Positions 45,440 through 54,649 are shown, numbered from the stretch's first letter. The stretch: DNA of 64,000 nt from Prevotella sp. (GCA_017645645.1 JAGCOB010000028.1:110311-174310); one strand, 5' to 3'. Notes: a model not told the origin generated them from the sequence alone. Program-made: numbers and translations.

Positions 45440-46891
45440 ATGCAAGAGAAGTGGAACCAATTCGTATATTATCTGTGCGAAGCGCAGAAAAACGGTGTGG
45501 AGGAGCCTGAATATCATTCAACGATAGAGGCTCAGTTACAATTGTTGGGCTGGATGAGATATAAGAATGAGATATGCCATAAACCGAACTTGTCAATCGG
45601 CAACAATGGTCATATCCAGCCAGATATCCTTATTCAGAAGGATGAAAAGAAGCAGTTCGTTATCGAAGTAAAGCGTCCCTTGCATACGCAGATTGCGAAA
45701 GACAGAGACCAGTTGGTTTCTTACATGCGTCAGTTGAAACTGAAAGCTGGCATCTACATCGGAGAGCATATCGAGATATTCTATGACCAGCCTGACAGCG
45801 AAAATGCAGTATCTGTTCTCTCGATTCCTTTGGAATTGGATAACAAACGGGGTGCCCGTTTCGTTGAACTGTTCTCGAAAGACCGCTTTAGCAAAGAGGC
45901 TATTGTTCAGTTCTGTGAGGATCGCATCAAGGAAATGCGCCATCAGGAGAGTCTGAACAAAATCAAAGACCATCTGATTACTGATGCCCAAGGGCAGATA
46001 TCGGAAGGTATGAAGATGTACCTGATGGAGAAATACGGTAACACGTTCTCTGAAAGCGACATCGTAGGTATGCTTGCATCGCTGAACTTCACGGCAACGC
46101 CAAAGGACGGACAACAGTCCGTAGTAGTTGCCACTTCTGTTGCCACCTCTCAGAAAAAGGATTCAGATGCCACGCAATCCAAGCAATCTCACGACAAGAC
46201 ACAGTATTCGATAAATGGCGGCTCGTTCCAAAATAAACGTCGTTTTGTACATCAACTTGTCAAAATGTATGTCGAAGAGCATCCATCTGCAACATTCGCA
46301 GATTTGGAACAAACATTCCCTTCAATGTTGCAGGGTTCATATGGAGTAATCCGCACCGCAGACTACATTCGCGAAAAAGGAATTGAGGAATACAGGTATC
46401 TGATGAAGGACAGTGAACTGCTGCATAGCTCAGATGGTGTCACTTTCGCTGTTAGCTCCCAATGGGGAATTGGAAATACCCCCAGAGTTGTGGAATTAGC
46501 CAAGAAATTAGGCTATGTGATTACAACATCAGGAGAGGCACCTGTATCTGCACCTGTAGAGCCTAAGAAAGATGGAATGATAGCATGTGTTCTTACACGC
46601 AATGCTGATGCCAAGGGACTGTTTGATGCCGCCACACAAGCTCTGGTAGTACTGAAGGGAAGCAAAATCAATCCTCGCCATCTGGATAAGATCAAGCCAG
46701 AAACGAAGCAGAAACGTGATGCGCTGATAGCAGAATTTGCAGAACGCAAGGATGACAAACTGGTGGTAATAAAAGATGCCTCTTTCAATACGCCAAGTGG
46801 TGCTGCTGTATTCTGTGTTGGAGGCTCCGCTAATGGTTGGAAGGAATGGAGAGACGAAAACAATAATGAACTTGATATTTACAGTAAATAA
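45440..46891 (+). CDS. Type I R-like PD-(D/E)XK nuclease with DUF4357-like C-terminus
   Basis: A 483-residue protein. The N-terminal ~100 residues resemble the HsdR N-terminal nuclease domain: IQPDILIQKDEKKQFVIEVK gives Asp62, Glu76 and Lys78, the PD-(D/E)XK core. There is no helicase motor. A Ser/Gln/Lys-rich linker at about 225-260 leads to a C-terminal segment ending FNTPSGAAVFCVGGSANGWKEW, typical of DUF4357, a domain seen on restriction-associated proteins. The methyltransferase gene starts 3 bp after its stop. It may be a nuclease subunit, or a modification-dependent checkpoint of the system. Confidence 0.75.
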   Translation: MQEKWNQFVYYLCEAQKNGVEEPEYHSTIEAQLQLLGWMRYKNEICHKPNLSIGNNGHIQPDILIQKDEKKQFVIEVKRPLHTQIAKDRDQLVSYMRQLKLKAGIYIGEHIEIFYDQPDSENAVSVLSIPLELDNKRGARFVELFSKDRFSKEAIVQFCEDRIKEMRHQESLNKIKDHLITDAQGQISEGMKMYLMEKYGNTFSESDIVGMLASLNFTATPKDGQQSVVVATSVATSQKKDSDATQSKQSHDKTQYSINGGSFQNKRRFVHQLVKMYVEEHPSATFADLEQTFPSMLQGSYGVIRTADYIREKGIEEYRYLMKDSELLHSSDGVTFAVSSQWGIGNTPRVVELAKKLGYVITTSGEAPVSAPVEPKKDGMIACVLTRNADAKGLFDAATQALVVLKGSKINPRHLDKIKPETKQKRDALIAEFAERKDDKLVVIKDASFNTPSGAAVFCVGGSANGWKEWRDENNNELDIYSK

Positions 46892-46894
46892 TAT

Positions 46895-49468
46895 ATGCCC
46901 AATATACTCCAAGATAAGAACCCATTAACTTACATCAGCCTATTCAGTTGTGCTGGTGTAGGCTGTTATGGCTTCAAGATGGAGGGATTCTCTTGTATCG
47001 CTTCTGTTGAACTGAACCAGCGCAGACTGAATGTGCAGAAGTTCAACCAGAAGTGTAAGTACAGTTCTGGCTACATCTGTGGCGATATGACTGCCGACTC
47101 GACAAAGAATCTTGTTTTTGCGGAAATTGACAGATGGAAGCGAAAAGAGAAACTTAAGAAGTTGGATGTTCTGATTGCTACGCCTCCTTGTCAAGGCATC
47201 AGCGTGCAGAACCATAAGAAGAAGGATGAGATAAATCGCAACAGTCTCGTTGTTGAGTCTGTGGAAATGGTTGACAAAATTCGTCCTAAGGTGTTTGTCT
47301 TTGAGAATGTGATGGCGTTTGAAAAGACGCTTTGCATCACTAAGGATGAACGCATCATGCCAATTGGCGAATATATCCGTGAGGCTCTTGGTGAGAATTA
47401 CGTCATTTCCAGTCGTATTCTCAACTTCATGAACTACGGTTCCAATTCATCACGTACTCGTACTTTGGTGATTGGTGTTGATAAGGCTTATCGCGAGACA
47501 ATCACTCCATACGACTTATTCCCTGCATACCAGAAAGAAAAGACCCTTCGTGAAGTCGTTGGCGATTTCCCCGTTTTGGAATGGGGCGAGATTTCAAAGG
47601 ATGATTTCTATCACGCTTTCCGCACATACGATATTAGAATGCGTGATTGGATTCACGACTTGAAGGAAGGAGAATCTGCCTTTGATAATGCAGACCCTCT
47701 GAAACGTCCTCATAAGTTAGTGGACGGTGAAGTTGTAGAAAACATCAGAAAGAACAGGGATAAATATACCCGTCAGAAGTGGGACAGATTTATTCAGTGT
47801 GTTCATACACGAAATGACCAGTTGGCTGCACAGAACACAGTTCACCCAGAACAGGATAGAGTATTCAGTATTCGTGAGTTGATGACGATGATGAATATCC
47901 CTAAGACTTTCAATTGGGTAGACAAACCACTGGAGGTATTGAACACGATGTCTGATGCAGAGAAACGTAAGGTTTACAAGGAACACGAAACAAATATTCG
48001 TCAGTGTCTTGGCGAAGCTGTTCCTACTATTATCATGCAGCAGATAGCCCATAACATCAAGACGCTATTTGGCAGGAAATTGGTAGGCTCTGCTGAAATA
48101 AATAAAATTATTGAGAGCCAAAACTTGGTAGAAAGACAAAACCTGCTGGACTTCTTGGACGCTAATCCATTGGACTTAGATGTACCATCATTGATGCGAA
48201 TCACAGAACTCTGTAATGCAGAGAGAGAGAAGAACGCAGCTTTCTATACCAATAAGTTTTTGGTGAATGACACCGTTGACAAACTCCCTGATTTCACTCA
48301 GCCTGAAATCAGGATTATTGAACCGTCAGGCGGAGCAGGAAGTTTTGTTCCTTTCCTCATAAAGAAGTACGCTTATGTGCCTCATGTGATTCTTGATATC
48401 ATTGATATTGATCCCAACAGCATAGCCAACTTGAAACTGCTGCTGAAATACATCGATATTCCTGAGAACTTCACCATCAACTTGATCTGTAGCGATTTCT
48501 TATATTATGATTCGCCTTACAAGTATGACTTGGCCGTTGGTAATCCTCCCTTCTCAAAACTGAAGCAAAAGGCAAGAGATATTTCTTTCTGGTTCTTCCA
48601 GAATGTGAATCAGAACACCAACGACCTGGCAGAAATGTTCTTGGAGAAGTGCATGTTTATAGCTGACTGCGTAGCATTAATTCTGAATAAGAACATTCTC
48701 AGCGGTGAAGAATTCTTCCCAACTCACAACCTCCTGCGAAAGGTAAAGATTGATAGCATCATTGACTTTGGCAGACATGGATTTACTGGTGTTTCTATTG
48801 AAACAATCTGTATGATAGTATATCCCAAGCAGAAGCCGGGTGAAACGACGGTGTACAATATGAAGTACAACAAAATCTACCATCAGAAGCAGAGCTACAT
48901 CACAGACAAGAAGTACCCATACTTCATCATCTATCGTGATGTGGACTTTGATAGGGTGGCAGACAAACTGGACTTCAATGTTTTCACCGTATTCAGAGAC
49001 CGTCAGATAACGAAGCAGAACTCCACTAAGGAGGATGGCGACAGCAGGATGTGGGTTATAAAGGGACGCAATATCGATGATGATGCCAAAGGCATTACTC
49101 ATATTCCTGAGTATGATACCTTCATTGATATCAGTGTCGCAAAGGAACTCAATTCCTATATCTATGTGAATGATAGTAACGTCTATCTGACACCCAACAT
49201 GACTTATAACACTCGTGTTATCAAGAATATTCCCAATGTCATTGCTGATGGTTCTGTAGCGGTGTTGATTCCCAGACAGAAAGGAATGGCACTGACAGAT
49301 GCTCAGATGGCATACTTCTCTTCAGACGAGTACAGAAAATTCTATATCACAGCAAGGAACCTTTCTACTCAATCTATCAATGTTGACAAATGTAGTGTTT
49401 ACTTTTACGGCATATTAAAGAATGACAGCAAATCTATTGGAGCAGTTCCTGGATGCTCACGACTATGA
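46895..49468 (+). CDS. Fused cytosine-C5 and adenine-N6 DNA methyltransferase
   Basis: An 857-residue protein with two modification enzymes in one chain. Residues 10-400: C5-cytosine methyltransferase, with LFSCAGVGCYGF (motif I), TPPCQG (catalytic Cys99) and FENV (motif VI), and motifs IX/X near QDRVFSIRELM and GEAVPTIIMQQIAH. Residues ~420-857: class I N6-adenine methyltransferase, with EPSGGAGSF (Glu476, SAM binding) and NPPF (550-553, catalytic). Such pairs protect the two strands of an asymmetric recognition site. The HNH nuclease gene starts inside its last 47 bp, so both are translated together. Confidence 0.9.
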   Translation: MPNILQDKNPLTYISLFSCAGVGCYGFKMEGFSCIASVELNQRRLNVQKFNQKCKYSSGYICGDMTADSTKNLVFAEIDRWKRKEKLKKLDVLIATPPCQGISVQNHKKKDEINRNSLVVESVEMVDKIRPKVFVFENVMAFEKTLCITKDERIMPIGEYIREALGENYVISSRILNFMNYGSNSSRTRTLVIGVDKAYRETITPYDLFPAYQKEKTLREVVGDFPVLEWGEISKDDFYHAFRTYDIRMRDWIHDLKEGESAFDNADPLKRPHKLVDGEVVENIRKNRDKYTRQKWDRFIQCVHTRNDQLAAQNTVHPEQDRVFSIRELMTMMNIPKTFNWVDKPLEVLNTMSDAEKRKVYKEHETNIRQCLGEAVPTIIMQQIAHNIKTLFGRKLVGSAEINKIIESQNLVERQNLLDFLDANPLDLDVPSLMRITELCNAEREKNAAFYTNKFLVNDTVDKLPDFTQPEIRIIEPSGGAGSFVPFLIKKYAYVPHVILDIIDIDPNSIANLKLLLKYIDIPENFTINLICSDFLYYDSPYKYDLAVGNPPFSKLKQKARDISFWFFQNVNQNTNDLAEMFLEKCMFIADCVALILNKNILSGEEFFPTHNLLRKVKIDSIIDFGRHGFTGVSIETICMIVYPKQKPGETTVYNMKYNKIYHQKQSYITDKKYPYFIIYRDVDFDRVADKLDFNVFTVFRDRQITKQNSTKEDGDSRMWVIKGRNIDDDAKGITHIPEYDTFIDISVAKELNSYIYVNDSNVYLTPNMTYNTRVIKNIPNVIADGSVAVLIPRQKGMALTDAQMAYFSSDEYRKFYITARNLSTQSINVDKCSVYFYGILKNDSKSIGAVPGCSRL

Positions 49469-50636
49469 TATAAGAAAGAGCCGCAATGGCAGGTGGATAG
49501 ACCAGAAATGTACAATGGATGAATTGTGCTTCGTGGCAGACTGTGTTGTAGTTTATCTGCAAGAAGGAGGGCAACAACCATTCCAGTCACCAGACATCTG
49601 GCACACTCCGTATGCGATAGAGAATGTTCAGAAGCTCTTTAGCAAGCCTGACCCTACGGATAAATCCACAATTGACGAATACAACAAGTTCTTCCGTCAG
49701 CCCTTGAAGATGCTGGCTGCAGCAGGTGTGCTTCGCGAGGATGGCAAGAAGAACAACACTATTCAGTTTAGCGTAGAAAATGAGGCAGTTTTGGATTACC
49801 TTTCACTCAGAGAAAGGAACTGCTTTGATTTTCTCTGCTCATACATCACCAAGACATTGAAAGACAGTGGTCTTTGGGATGCCTTTGAGTCATTCTTCGA
49901 TGAACAAACCAAAGAGCAATACAACAACGTGAAAGAAAAGTTCCGCCAGTTCTGTTGGGATTATACCCCCATCAATAATCAGGCTGAGCCAAACCGTATT
50001 TTCACAAAGGTGTTAAACCCTTTGGCTGTACTCTACAAAAAGAAGGGAACTGTTGGTGGTGCTCTCTCCAAAAAGATCATCACGTTGGAAGACATCAAAT
50101 ATAACCGCACTAACTTCCGCGATAAAGACAAAGACAAGAACGTGTCGCGTCAGCAGGCTCTGGTTGCAGACAAAGTTCAAGAGGATATCTACGACTACAA
50201 TGTTGAGAAAGCAAAGCGCCGTCTTCGCAAATTCAACGATAAGTTCAACGGTGCTCGTTCTGAAATATTGGATTCTATGGCAATAGGCCAACAGGCAACC
50301 CACATGCACCACATATTCCCCAAGCATGAGTTCCCTGTTATCGCAGACTATGTAGAAAATCTGATTGCATTGACAGCGGGCCAGCATTTGCAAAAAGCGC
50401 ATCCTGCTGGCAATACTCAGGTAATAGACAGAGACTATCAATACATCTGCCTTATCAGTAAGACAGAAAGCATCCGTAAGAATCTCGTTGATGGTATTGG
50501 TGAACCGCTTTATGATTTTTTCCTTTTCATGTTTGTTCTTGATACAGGTCTTCGTACTGATTATTTCGAGGCATTACCTGAGAATGATTTTGCACAAGTG
50601 GCATCAGGAATAGACATTAATTTCCCTAACAAGTAG
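49422..50636 (+). CDS. HNH restriction endonuclease candidate
   Basis: A 404-residue protein with a beta-beta-alpha-metal (HNH) active site in its C-terminal third: THMHHIFPK (His296, His297), then ENLIAL (Asn313) and GQHLQKAH (His322, His327). The N-terminal ~250 residues are helical, charged, and probably recognise DNA (YCxD-like segment near 30-40). HNH type IIS enzymes of the Eco31I/Esp3I kind accompany a C5 plus N6 methyltransferase pair, as here, but I did not align it to them. It starts within the methyltransferase frame (47-bp overlap). Confidence 0.8.
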   Translation: MTANLLEQFLDAHDYDIRKSRNGRWIDQKCTMDELCFVADCVVVYLQEGGQQPFQSPDIWHTPYAIENVQKLFSKPDPTDKSTIDEYNKFFRQPLKMLAAAGVLREDGKKNNTIQFSVENEAVLDYLSLRERNCFDFLCSYITKTLKDSGLWDAFESFFDEQTKEQYNNVKEKFRQFCWDYTPINNQAEPNRIFTKVLNPLAVLYKKKGTVGGALSKKIITLEDIKYNRTNFRDKDKDKNVSRQQALVADKVQEDIYDYNVEKAKRRLRKFNDKFNGARSEILDSMAIGQQATHMHHIFPKHEFPVIADYVENLIALTAGQHLQKAHPAGNTQVIDRDYQYICLISKTESIRKNLVDGIGEPLYDFFLFMFVLDTGLRTDYFEALPENDFAQVASGIDINFPNK

Positions 50637-50754
50637 AACTCATAGGTCTAATGCTCCAAGTGAAAAAGCCTGAGTGCGCAAGAAAGTCTAATCTATGAGA
50701 TACCACCTTGTGGTTGAGGTATTATCAATAACGATAAAATGAATAACGGACAAA

Positions 50755-50877
50755 ATGGGAGAGTATTTCTTATCTAAAGAGCGGTTAGAATATGTGTGTA
50801 AAGACTATAATACTACGACTGTTTTGAATGAAGCAAAGGAAATATGGGACAATATGCTCACGACTTGGATAATTTAG
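50755..50877 (+). CDS. Possible small ORF, 40 codons
   Basis: ATG at 50755 to TAG at 50877 (starts MGEYFLSKERLEYVCKDY). It overlaps the start of the 275-aa gene in another frame. It could be a small cistron, or the N-terminal part of the next gene detached by a frameshift. Confidence 0.3.
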   Translation: MGEYFLSKERLEYVCKDYNTTTVLNEAKEIWDNMLTTWII

Positions 50878-51671
50878 AGGAAGATATCTTTGAGATTATT
50901 CCTATGGAGTTTCTGTCCTCACCTGTTTTTGAGAAAGAAATCCTAAAGAGCCAATATGGATTACAATGGAGTCTTCTTGTAGGTCTTGAATTAACTCTCA
51001 AAGAATCTCTTGAAGGGAAAGATGCTGTAACAAAGGTGAAGATAAAAAGCATGTTCCGCTCACTAATTCAAGATGGAGTACCTTCAATTTATATGTTTAT
51101 TTCATTTTTGGTTAAGTGTTACTGTGAGAATAATAATAAAAAGATAAATTTAAAAAAGATAAGAGCAACTTTATTTTCTATTGGAGTCCTCAATACCCCA
51201 GAAATAGACATGTATTCAGAAGATGCTCCTTTCACAAATAATCTCACAACAGAAATAATAAAATGGAATGAAATAAAGGATGCTATTTGTCGACTTGAAA
51301 ATGAGTGCCGATATGCAGAAACCACAATGGATTTTCAGAATTTGGGGAATTCTTGTCGCCATTTGCTTATAAAAGTTGCTCAAATGGTTTATGATTCTCA
51401 AAAGCATAATAATGTAACAGAAACAGGAGTGGAAATAGGAAAAAACGATACTGAGGAGATGTTATCAAGCTATTTTGATTATTCATTAAAAGGGAAGCAT
51501 AATAAATATCTCAAAGCATATGCAAAAGCAACAAACGATCTTGCAAATAAACTCACACATGATACGAGCGCAACAAAGAAAGATATGTTATTAGCCGTAT
51601 CTGCAACTATTAATCTTATCTATATAGTAGGAACTATAGGAGACAAATTTAATCAAGAGAGTTTTGTGTAA
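50844..51671 (+). CDS. Hypothetical protein, 275 aa, in the defence island
   Basis: A mostly helical cytoplasmic protein. The C-terminal part (about 180-265: HLLIKVAQMVYDSQKHNN ... LKAYAKATNDLANKLTH ... LLAVSATINLI) looks like a helical domain with a conserved N-x-x-x-x-L-T-H pattern, somewhat HEPN-like, but I cannot assign it. The start ATG has an AAAGGA Shine-Dalgarno. It follows the restriction operon by about 200 bp that contain small hairpins, and is strongly AT-rich. A defence or regulatory function is inferred only from the neighbours. Confidence 0.65.
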   Translation: MGQYAHDLDNLEEDIFEIIPMEFLSSPVFEKEILKSQYGLQWSLLVGLELTLKESLEGKDAVTKVKIKSMFRSLIQDGVPSIYMFISFLVKCYCENNNKKINLKKIRATLFSIGVLNTPEIDMYSEDAPFTNNLTTEIIKWNEIKDAICRLENECRYAETTMDFQNLGNSCRHLLIKVAQMVYDSQKHNNVTETGVEIGKNDTEEMLSSYFDYSLKGKHNKYLKAYAKATNDLANKLTHDTSATKKDMLLAVSATINLIYIVGTIGDKFNQESFV

Positions 51672-51851
51672 TTTATCGTTATATAATTTTTCTGATTTTG
51701 TCCTCCATAAACAAAAGATGACGCAGGGACTGGTACAATTGAAGATGTCAGATGTAAGAAGGATGATGTAAGAGGTTATAATGCGTTTTCCTGATACAAC
51801 TAAAAACAAAAAAGAATTAAACTTGCTATCCTGCTACCTTCCACGAGTTAG

Positions 51852-51929
51852 ACGGCACCTATCCATGCGTTATGTGCCGCCTATCTATGCGTTAGGTGCC
51901 GCCTATCGGGTCGATATGTGCCGCCTAAC
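51852..51929 (+). repeat. 22-bp tandem repeats, about 3.5 units
   Basis: GTGCCGCCTA recurs at 51874, 51896 and 51918 with a constant 22-bp period (TATCTATGCGTT-type remainder), plus a partial first copy. There are no unique spacers, so this is not a CRISPR. Confidence 0.85.
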
Positions 51930-52016
51930 TCAATTAAGATAGTATATTTTGTTCTCCAAAAACAAAGGGATGCCTTCTTTGCTTCATGCCGATGCCTGTT
52001 ATGGGGGTAAAGGAAT

Positions 52017-52040
52017 GCCTCCTATGGGGGTATAGGAGGC
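52017..52040. repeat. Hairpin in the island spacer
   Basis: GCCTCCTAT (52017-52025) pairs with ATAGGAGGC (52032-52040) around a 6-nt loop. Confidence 0.7.
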
Positions 52041-52188
52041 TTTAGTATGAAGTGTGGGAGGCATTGGCGCAAGTGATAGAAGGCATTCCCGTGTTTTCAC
52101 CATGCAATTTTAAAGTTGACAGTTATGACAGATGACAGTTAATTGAAATTGAAAATCCGATGAATCGCGAAGTTTATTTGAAATTCGC

Positions 52189-52264
52189 AAAAACACCTAA
52201 CATCCTAACCCAATAAGCCGCAATCACCCTTGTACAAAGGAATTGAAGCGGGTTAGGTGTTTTT
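52189..52264. repeat. Long-loop inverted repeat
   Basis: AAAAACACCTAAC (52189-52201) and GTTAGGTGTTTTT (52252-52264), 13 bp exact, 50-nt loop. Could act as a terminator or as an element end. Confidence 0.6.
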
Positions 52265-52426
52265 GGAGACCTAACCCACACCTACCTTCACTCGTCAACT
52301 GCTTTCAGGGATAAGAAGGCATTGGAGTGAATGATGAAAGAAGTTAATCATATTAAAAATGGGGGTGTTGTTCGATAGAATCATCGGAGTCATAGAATAG
52401 CGTTTGAGAGATTCAGATTTTTATTG

Positions 52427-52434
52427 TACCTTTG
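52427..52434 (+). promoter_or_regulatory. -7 element joined to the ORF6N remnant
   Basis: TACCTTTG. The frame's first possible start codon (TTG 52432-52434) overlaps it. Confidence 0.5.
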
Positions 52435-52869
52435 CACTTAATATTGATAATCAACGTAAAATTGTTTGAACCAACTCGTGATGAACTTTCAAGATGCCAA
52501 TTTGGCACCTTGAACATCAAACGGGGACAAAATATAAAATATCTACCTTTTGCTTTCACTGAATTAGGCGTTGCAATGCTAAGTAGTGTCCTCAAATCGA
52601 AAGTTGCTATTAAGGTTAATCGAGATATTATGCGCGCATTCGTCTCATTTCGCCATATTGTTTATCAAACTAATTCTGATTCAAATAAAGAGTGGCAAAA
52701 AGAGTTACAGGCTTTACGTGATGAGATGAACGAGATTCTTGCTGACCAGAATGATATTAATGAGATGACGAGGGCACAACTTGATGCTATCAGTACGGCT
52801 CTTGCAGAATTACAGCCGAAAGAGTCCAAACCTCGAAAGAAGATTGGATTTATACAAGAGGAAGAATAA
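52432..52869 (+). pseudogene. ORF6N-domain protein remnant (N-terminus lost)
   Basis: The frame encodes the second half of an ORF6N (phage and mobile-element DNA-binding) domain: [53 protein letters not shown], and then a coiled-coil tail. Intact family members have some 45-60 more residues before this, starting with a MSREIQxxI-like segment. Here only a few codons separate the truncated domain from a promoter box, and no ATG is available. I regard it as a truncated pseudogene joined to a promoter by a deletion. Confidence 0.65.
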
Positions 52870-52892
52870 ATAAGTATTTTTGCAAATTAAGT

Positions 52893-53582
52893 CTATCCCT
52901 TGACTCTTTCATTGAAGCGGTCGAGGAGCCATTGCTTCTGTTCGGGGATGGTCATGTGGGAGTTGTCGAGTTCGATGGCATCGTCGGCTTTACGCAAGGG
53001 TGAGACCTCGCGGTGGGAGTCGATATAGTCGCGCTCCTGTACGTTCTTGAGGATGTCGTCATAGTCGGCTTTCATGCCCTTTGCCTTCAACTCGTCAAAG
53101 CGACGCTGGGCACGTACCTCTGCAGAGGCAGTGACGAAGATCTTCAGTTCGGCATCGGGGAAGACAGTGGTGCCGATGTCGCGACCATCCATCACGACCC
53201 CTTTGCCCTTACCCATCTGTTGCTGTTGGGCTACCATCGCCTCACGGACGAAGCCGAGGGTGGCGATAGGACTGACCTTGTTGGAGACCTCCATCGTGCG
53301 GATGTCCTGTTCTACGAGTTCTCCATTTAGATAGGTGTCCGGGCGACCAGTCTCAGGATTGAACTTAAAGGATATCTGTATCTCTGGCATGCGGCGGCGC
53401 AGTTCCTCCTCGTTGATGCCGTCGTCCGTAAACAATCCATTGCGGAGGGCGAACAAGGTAACACTGCGGTACATCGCACCAGTATCTACATAGACATAAC
53501 CCACCTCACGGGCTAAGTCCTTTGCCATCGTGCTTTTTCCGCACGAGGAATGGCCGTCAATAGCTATTGTAATCTTTTTCAT
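52893..53582 (-). CDS. cmk: Cytidylate kinase
   Basis: A 229-residue cytoplasmic enzyme phosphorylating CMP and dCMP. The P-loop GHSSCGKST is at 10-18, followed by [29 protein letters not shown] and RxxRRFDEL complete the signature. Length is standard. It overlaps porQ by 4 bp (ATGA at 53579-53582), so the two are co-transcribed on the minus strand. Confidence 0.96.
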   Translation of the reverse strand: MKKITIAIDGHSSCGKSTMAKDLAREVGYVYVDTGAMYRSVTLFALRNGLFTDDGINEEELRRRMPEIQISFKFNPETGRPDTYLNGELVEQDIRTMEVSNKVSPIATLGFVREAMVAQQQQMGKGKGVVMDGRDIGTTVFPDAELKIFVTASAEVRAQRRFDELKAKGMKADYDDILKNVQERDYIDSHREVSPLRKADDAIELDNSHMTIPEQKQWLLDRFNERVKG

Positions 53583-54523
53583 AATGAGTAAGTTGCATTA
53601 ATCAATATCGACGAGGCCGACACATGGTATTTGGCATACGCCAGGTTGAGTTTGAAGCGCTTGAGTGTCAAACCGGCTCCTGCGGAGATTCCAGCACCGT
53701 GATTGCTGCTGCTGTCGCCGTCGCTGATCTTCATCTCCTTGCTGCGACGGAAGTTATAGCCTGCGGCAAGATAGACACTTTCACCGATGAACACATCGAG
53801 ACCCAAGGAGACATGCTGGATGAAACTCGTATCCCAACGGTTGAGGCGCGCCAAGGTAGCAGAGAAACGTATGGGTGCTGCCGACAGTCGTTTGGAAACA
53901 CCAACCAACAGGTCGAGGGGAATCTTCTCATGCTCGTCCTGGTATGCCTTCACCTGTCCACCGAGGTTCTTGGCAACGGCAGAGATTGACCAGCCCCGTT
54001 CCTCATCGAAGTAGTTGAGACCGAGGTCGGTGGCAATACCGATGGAGTTATAGCCAGCTATGGATGACGAGATGAAGCGCAGGGTGATACCACCGCTCCA
54101 GCGGTCGCTGAGCAGATAGGTAAAGGTACCTGCAAGGGCGATATCCTTGGCGGAGAAAGTGCCCACCTCGATATTTTCGACGGTAGTCTCCTTGATGCTT
54201 CCATAGTCCATATACTGGGCACTGACACCCCAGGTGGCCCTTTCCTTCCATGCCTTGATAAACGAGGCGGAAGCCGACTTGGATCCCTTCATATAGGTCA
54301 TGAAATTGAGGTTGATACTCTTGTCGGCGGTATTGCAGATCAGGGCAGGGTTGTGAAAGATGACTGTCGGGTCATCGTCGTCTATAGTGATGTTGTCACC
54401 TCCCAATGCTGCCACATGTGCACTGACGGGCACTCGCAGGAAGCTAAAGACTTCCTGACTCTCCTGCGCATTCGTCATGAGCGTGAAAAGGATACCGAAA
54501 AGGACAAAAACGACTTTTTTCAT
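53579..54523 (-). CDS. porQ: Type IX secretion system protein PorQ
   Basis: A 314-residue outer-membrane beta-barrel protein of the PorV/PorQ group. A signal peptide (1-19) is followed by [43 protein letters not shown] and [14 protein letters not shown], typical of PorQ. It helps to load sorting-domain cargo on the surface by the type IX system. The subtilase, and less certainly the first M6 protease, of this window are likely clients. Overlaps cmk downstream and shares a divergent promoter region with tonB. Confidence 0.9.
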   Translation of the reverse strand: MKKVVFVLFGILFTLMTNAQESQEVFSFLRVPVSAHVAALGGDNITIDDDDPTVIFHNPALICNTADKSINLNFMTYMKGSKSASASFIKAWKERATWGVSAQYMDYGSIKETTVENIEVGTFSAKDIALAGTFTYLLSDRWSGGITLRFISSSIAGYNSIGIATDLGLNYFDEERGWSISAVAKNLGGQVKAYQDEHEKIPLDLLVGVSKRLSAAPIRFSATLARLNRWDTSFIQHVSLGLDVFIGESVYLAAGYNFRRSKEMKISDGDSSSNHGAGISAGAGLTLKRFKLNLAYAKYHVSASSILINATYSL

Positions 54524-54545
54524 CTAATAATTCCTAAATTCAGCG

Positions 54546-54553
54546 CAAAGATA
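54546..54553 (-). promoter_or_regulatory. porQ -7 element
   Basis: TATCTTTG on the minus strand, 22 bp before the porQ ATG. Confidence 0.55.
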
Positions 54554-54566
54554 CTGTTTTTTTTCG

Positions 54567-54574
54567 TAACTTTG
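54567..54574 (+). promoter_or_regulatory. tonB -7 element
   Basis: TAACTTTG, followed by a short hairpin GCCATC/GATGGC (54574-54588). A second similar CGTAACTTT lies at 54599-54607. Confidence 0.5.
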
Positions 54575-54649
54575 CCATCCAAGATGGCGAAAGTACTTCG
54601 TAACTTTACAAATTAATAACGCACGATAATTGTTTTTATTGCCGACGAC

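Larger units (their letters stand above)
51672..52426. other. Repeat-rich non-coding spacer in the island
   Basis: No convincing ORF. It holds a 22-bp tandem repeat (51852-51929), several copies of the ATGCCT/AGGCAT motif with a hairpin (52017-52040), and a long-loop inverted repeat (52189-52264). It separates the unknown 275-aa gene from the ORF6N remnant. Confidence 0.6.

Noticed and set aside
45593-46114. Minus-strand frame of 173 codons within the nuclease gene
   Set aside because: It is antisense to a well-supported gene, and the composition is that of a shadow frame.
51852-51929. Possible short CRISPR array
   Set aside because: The repeats are contiguous with no unique spacers, and no cas gene is nearby.
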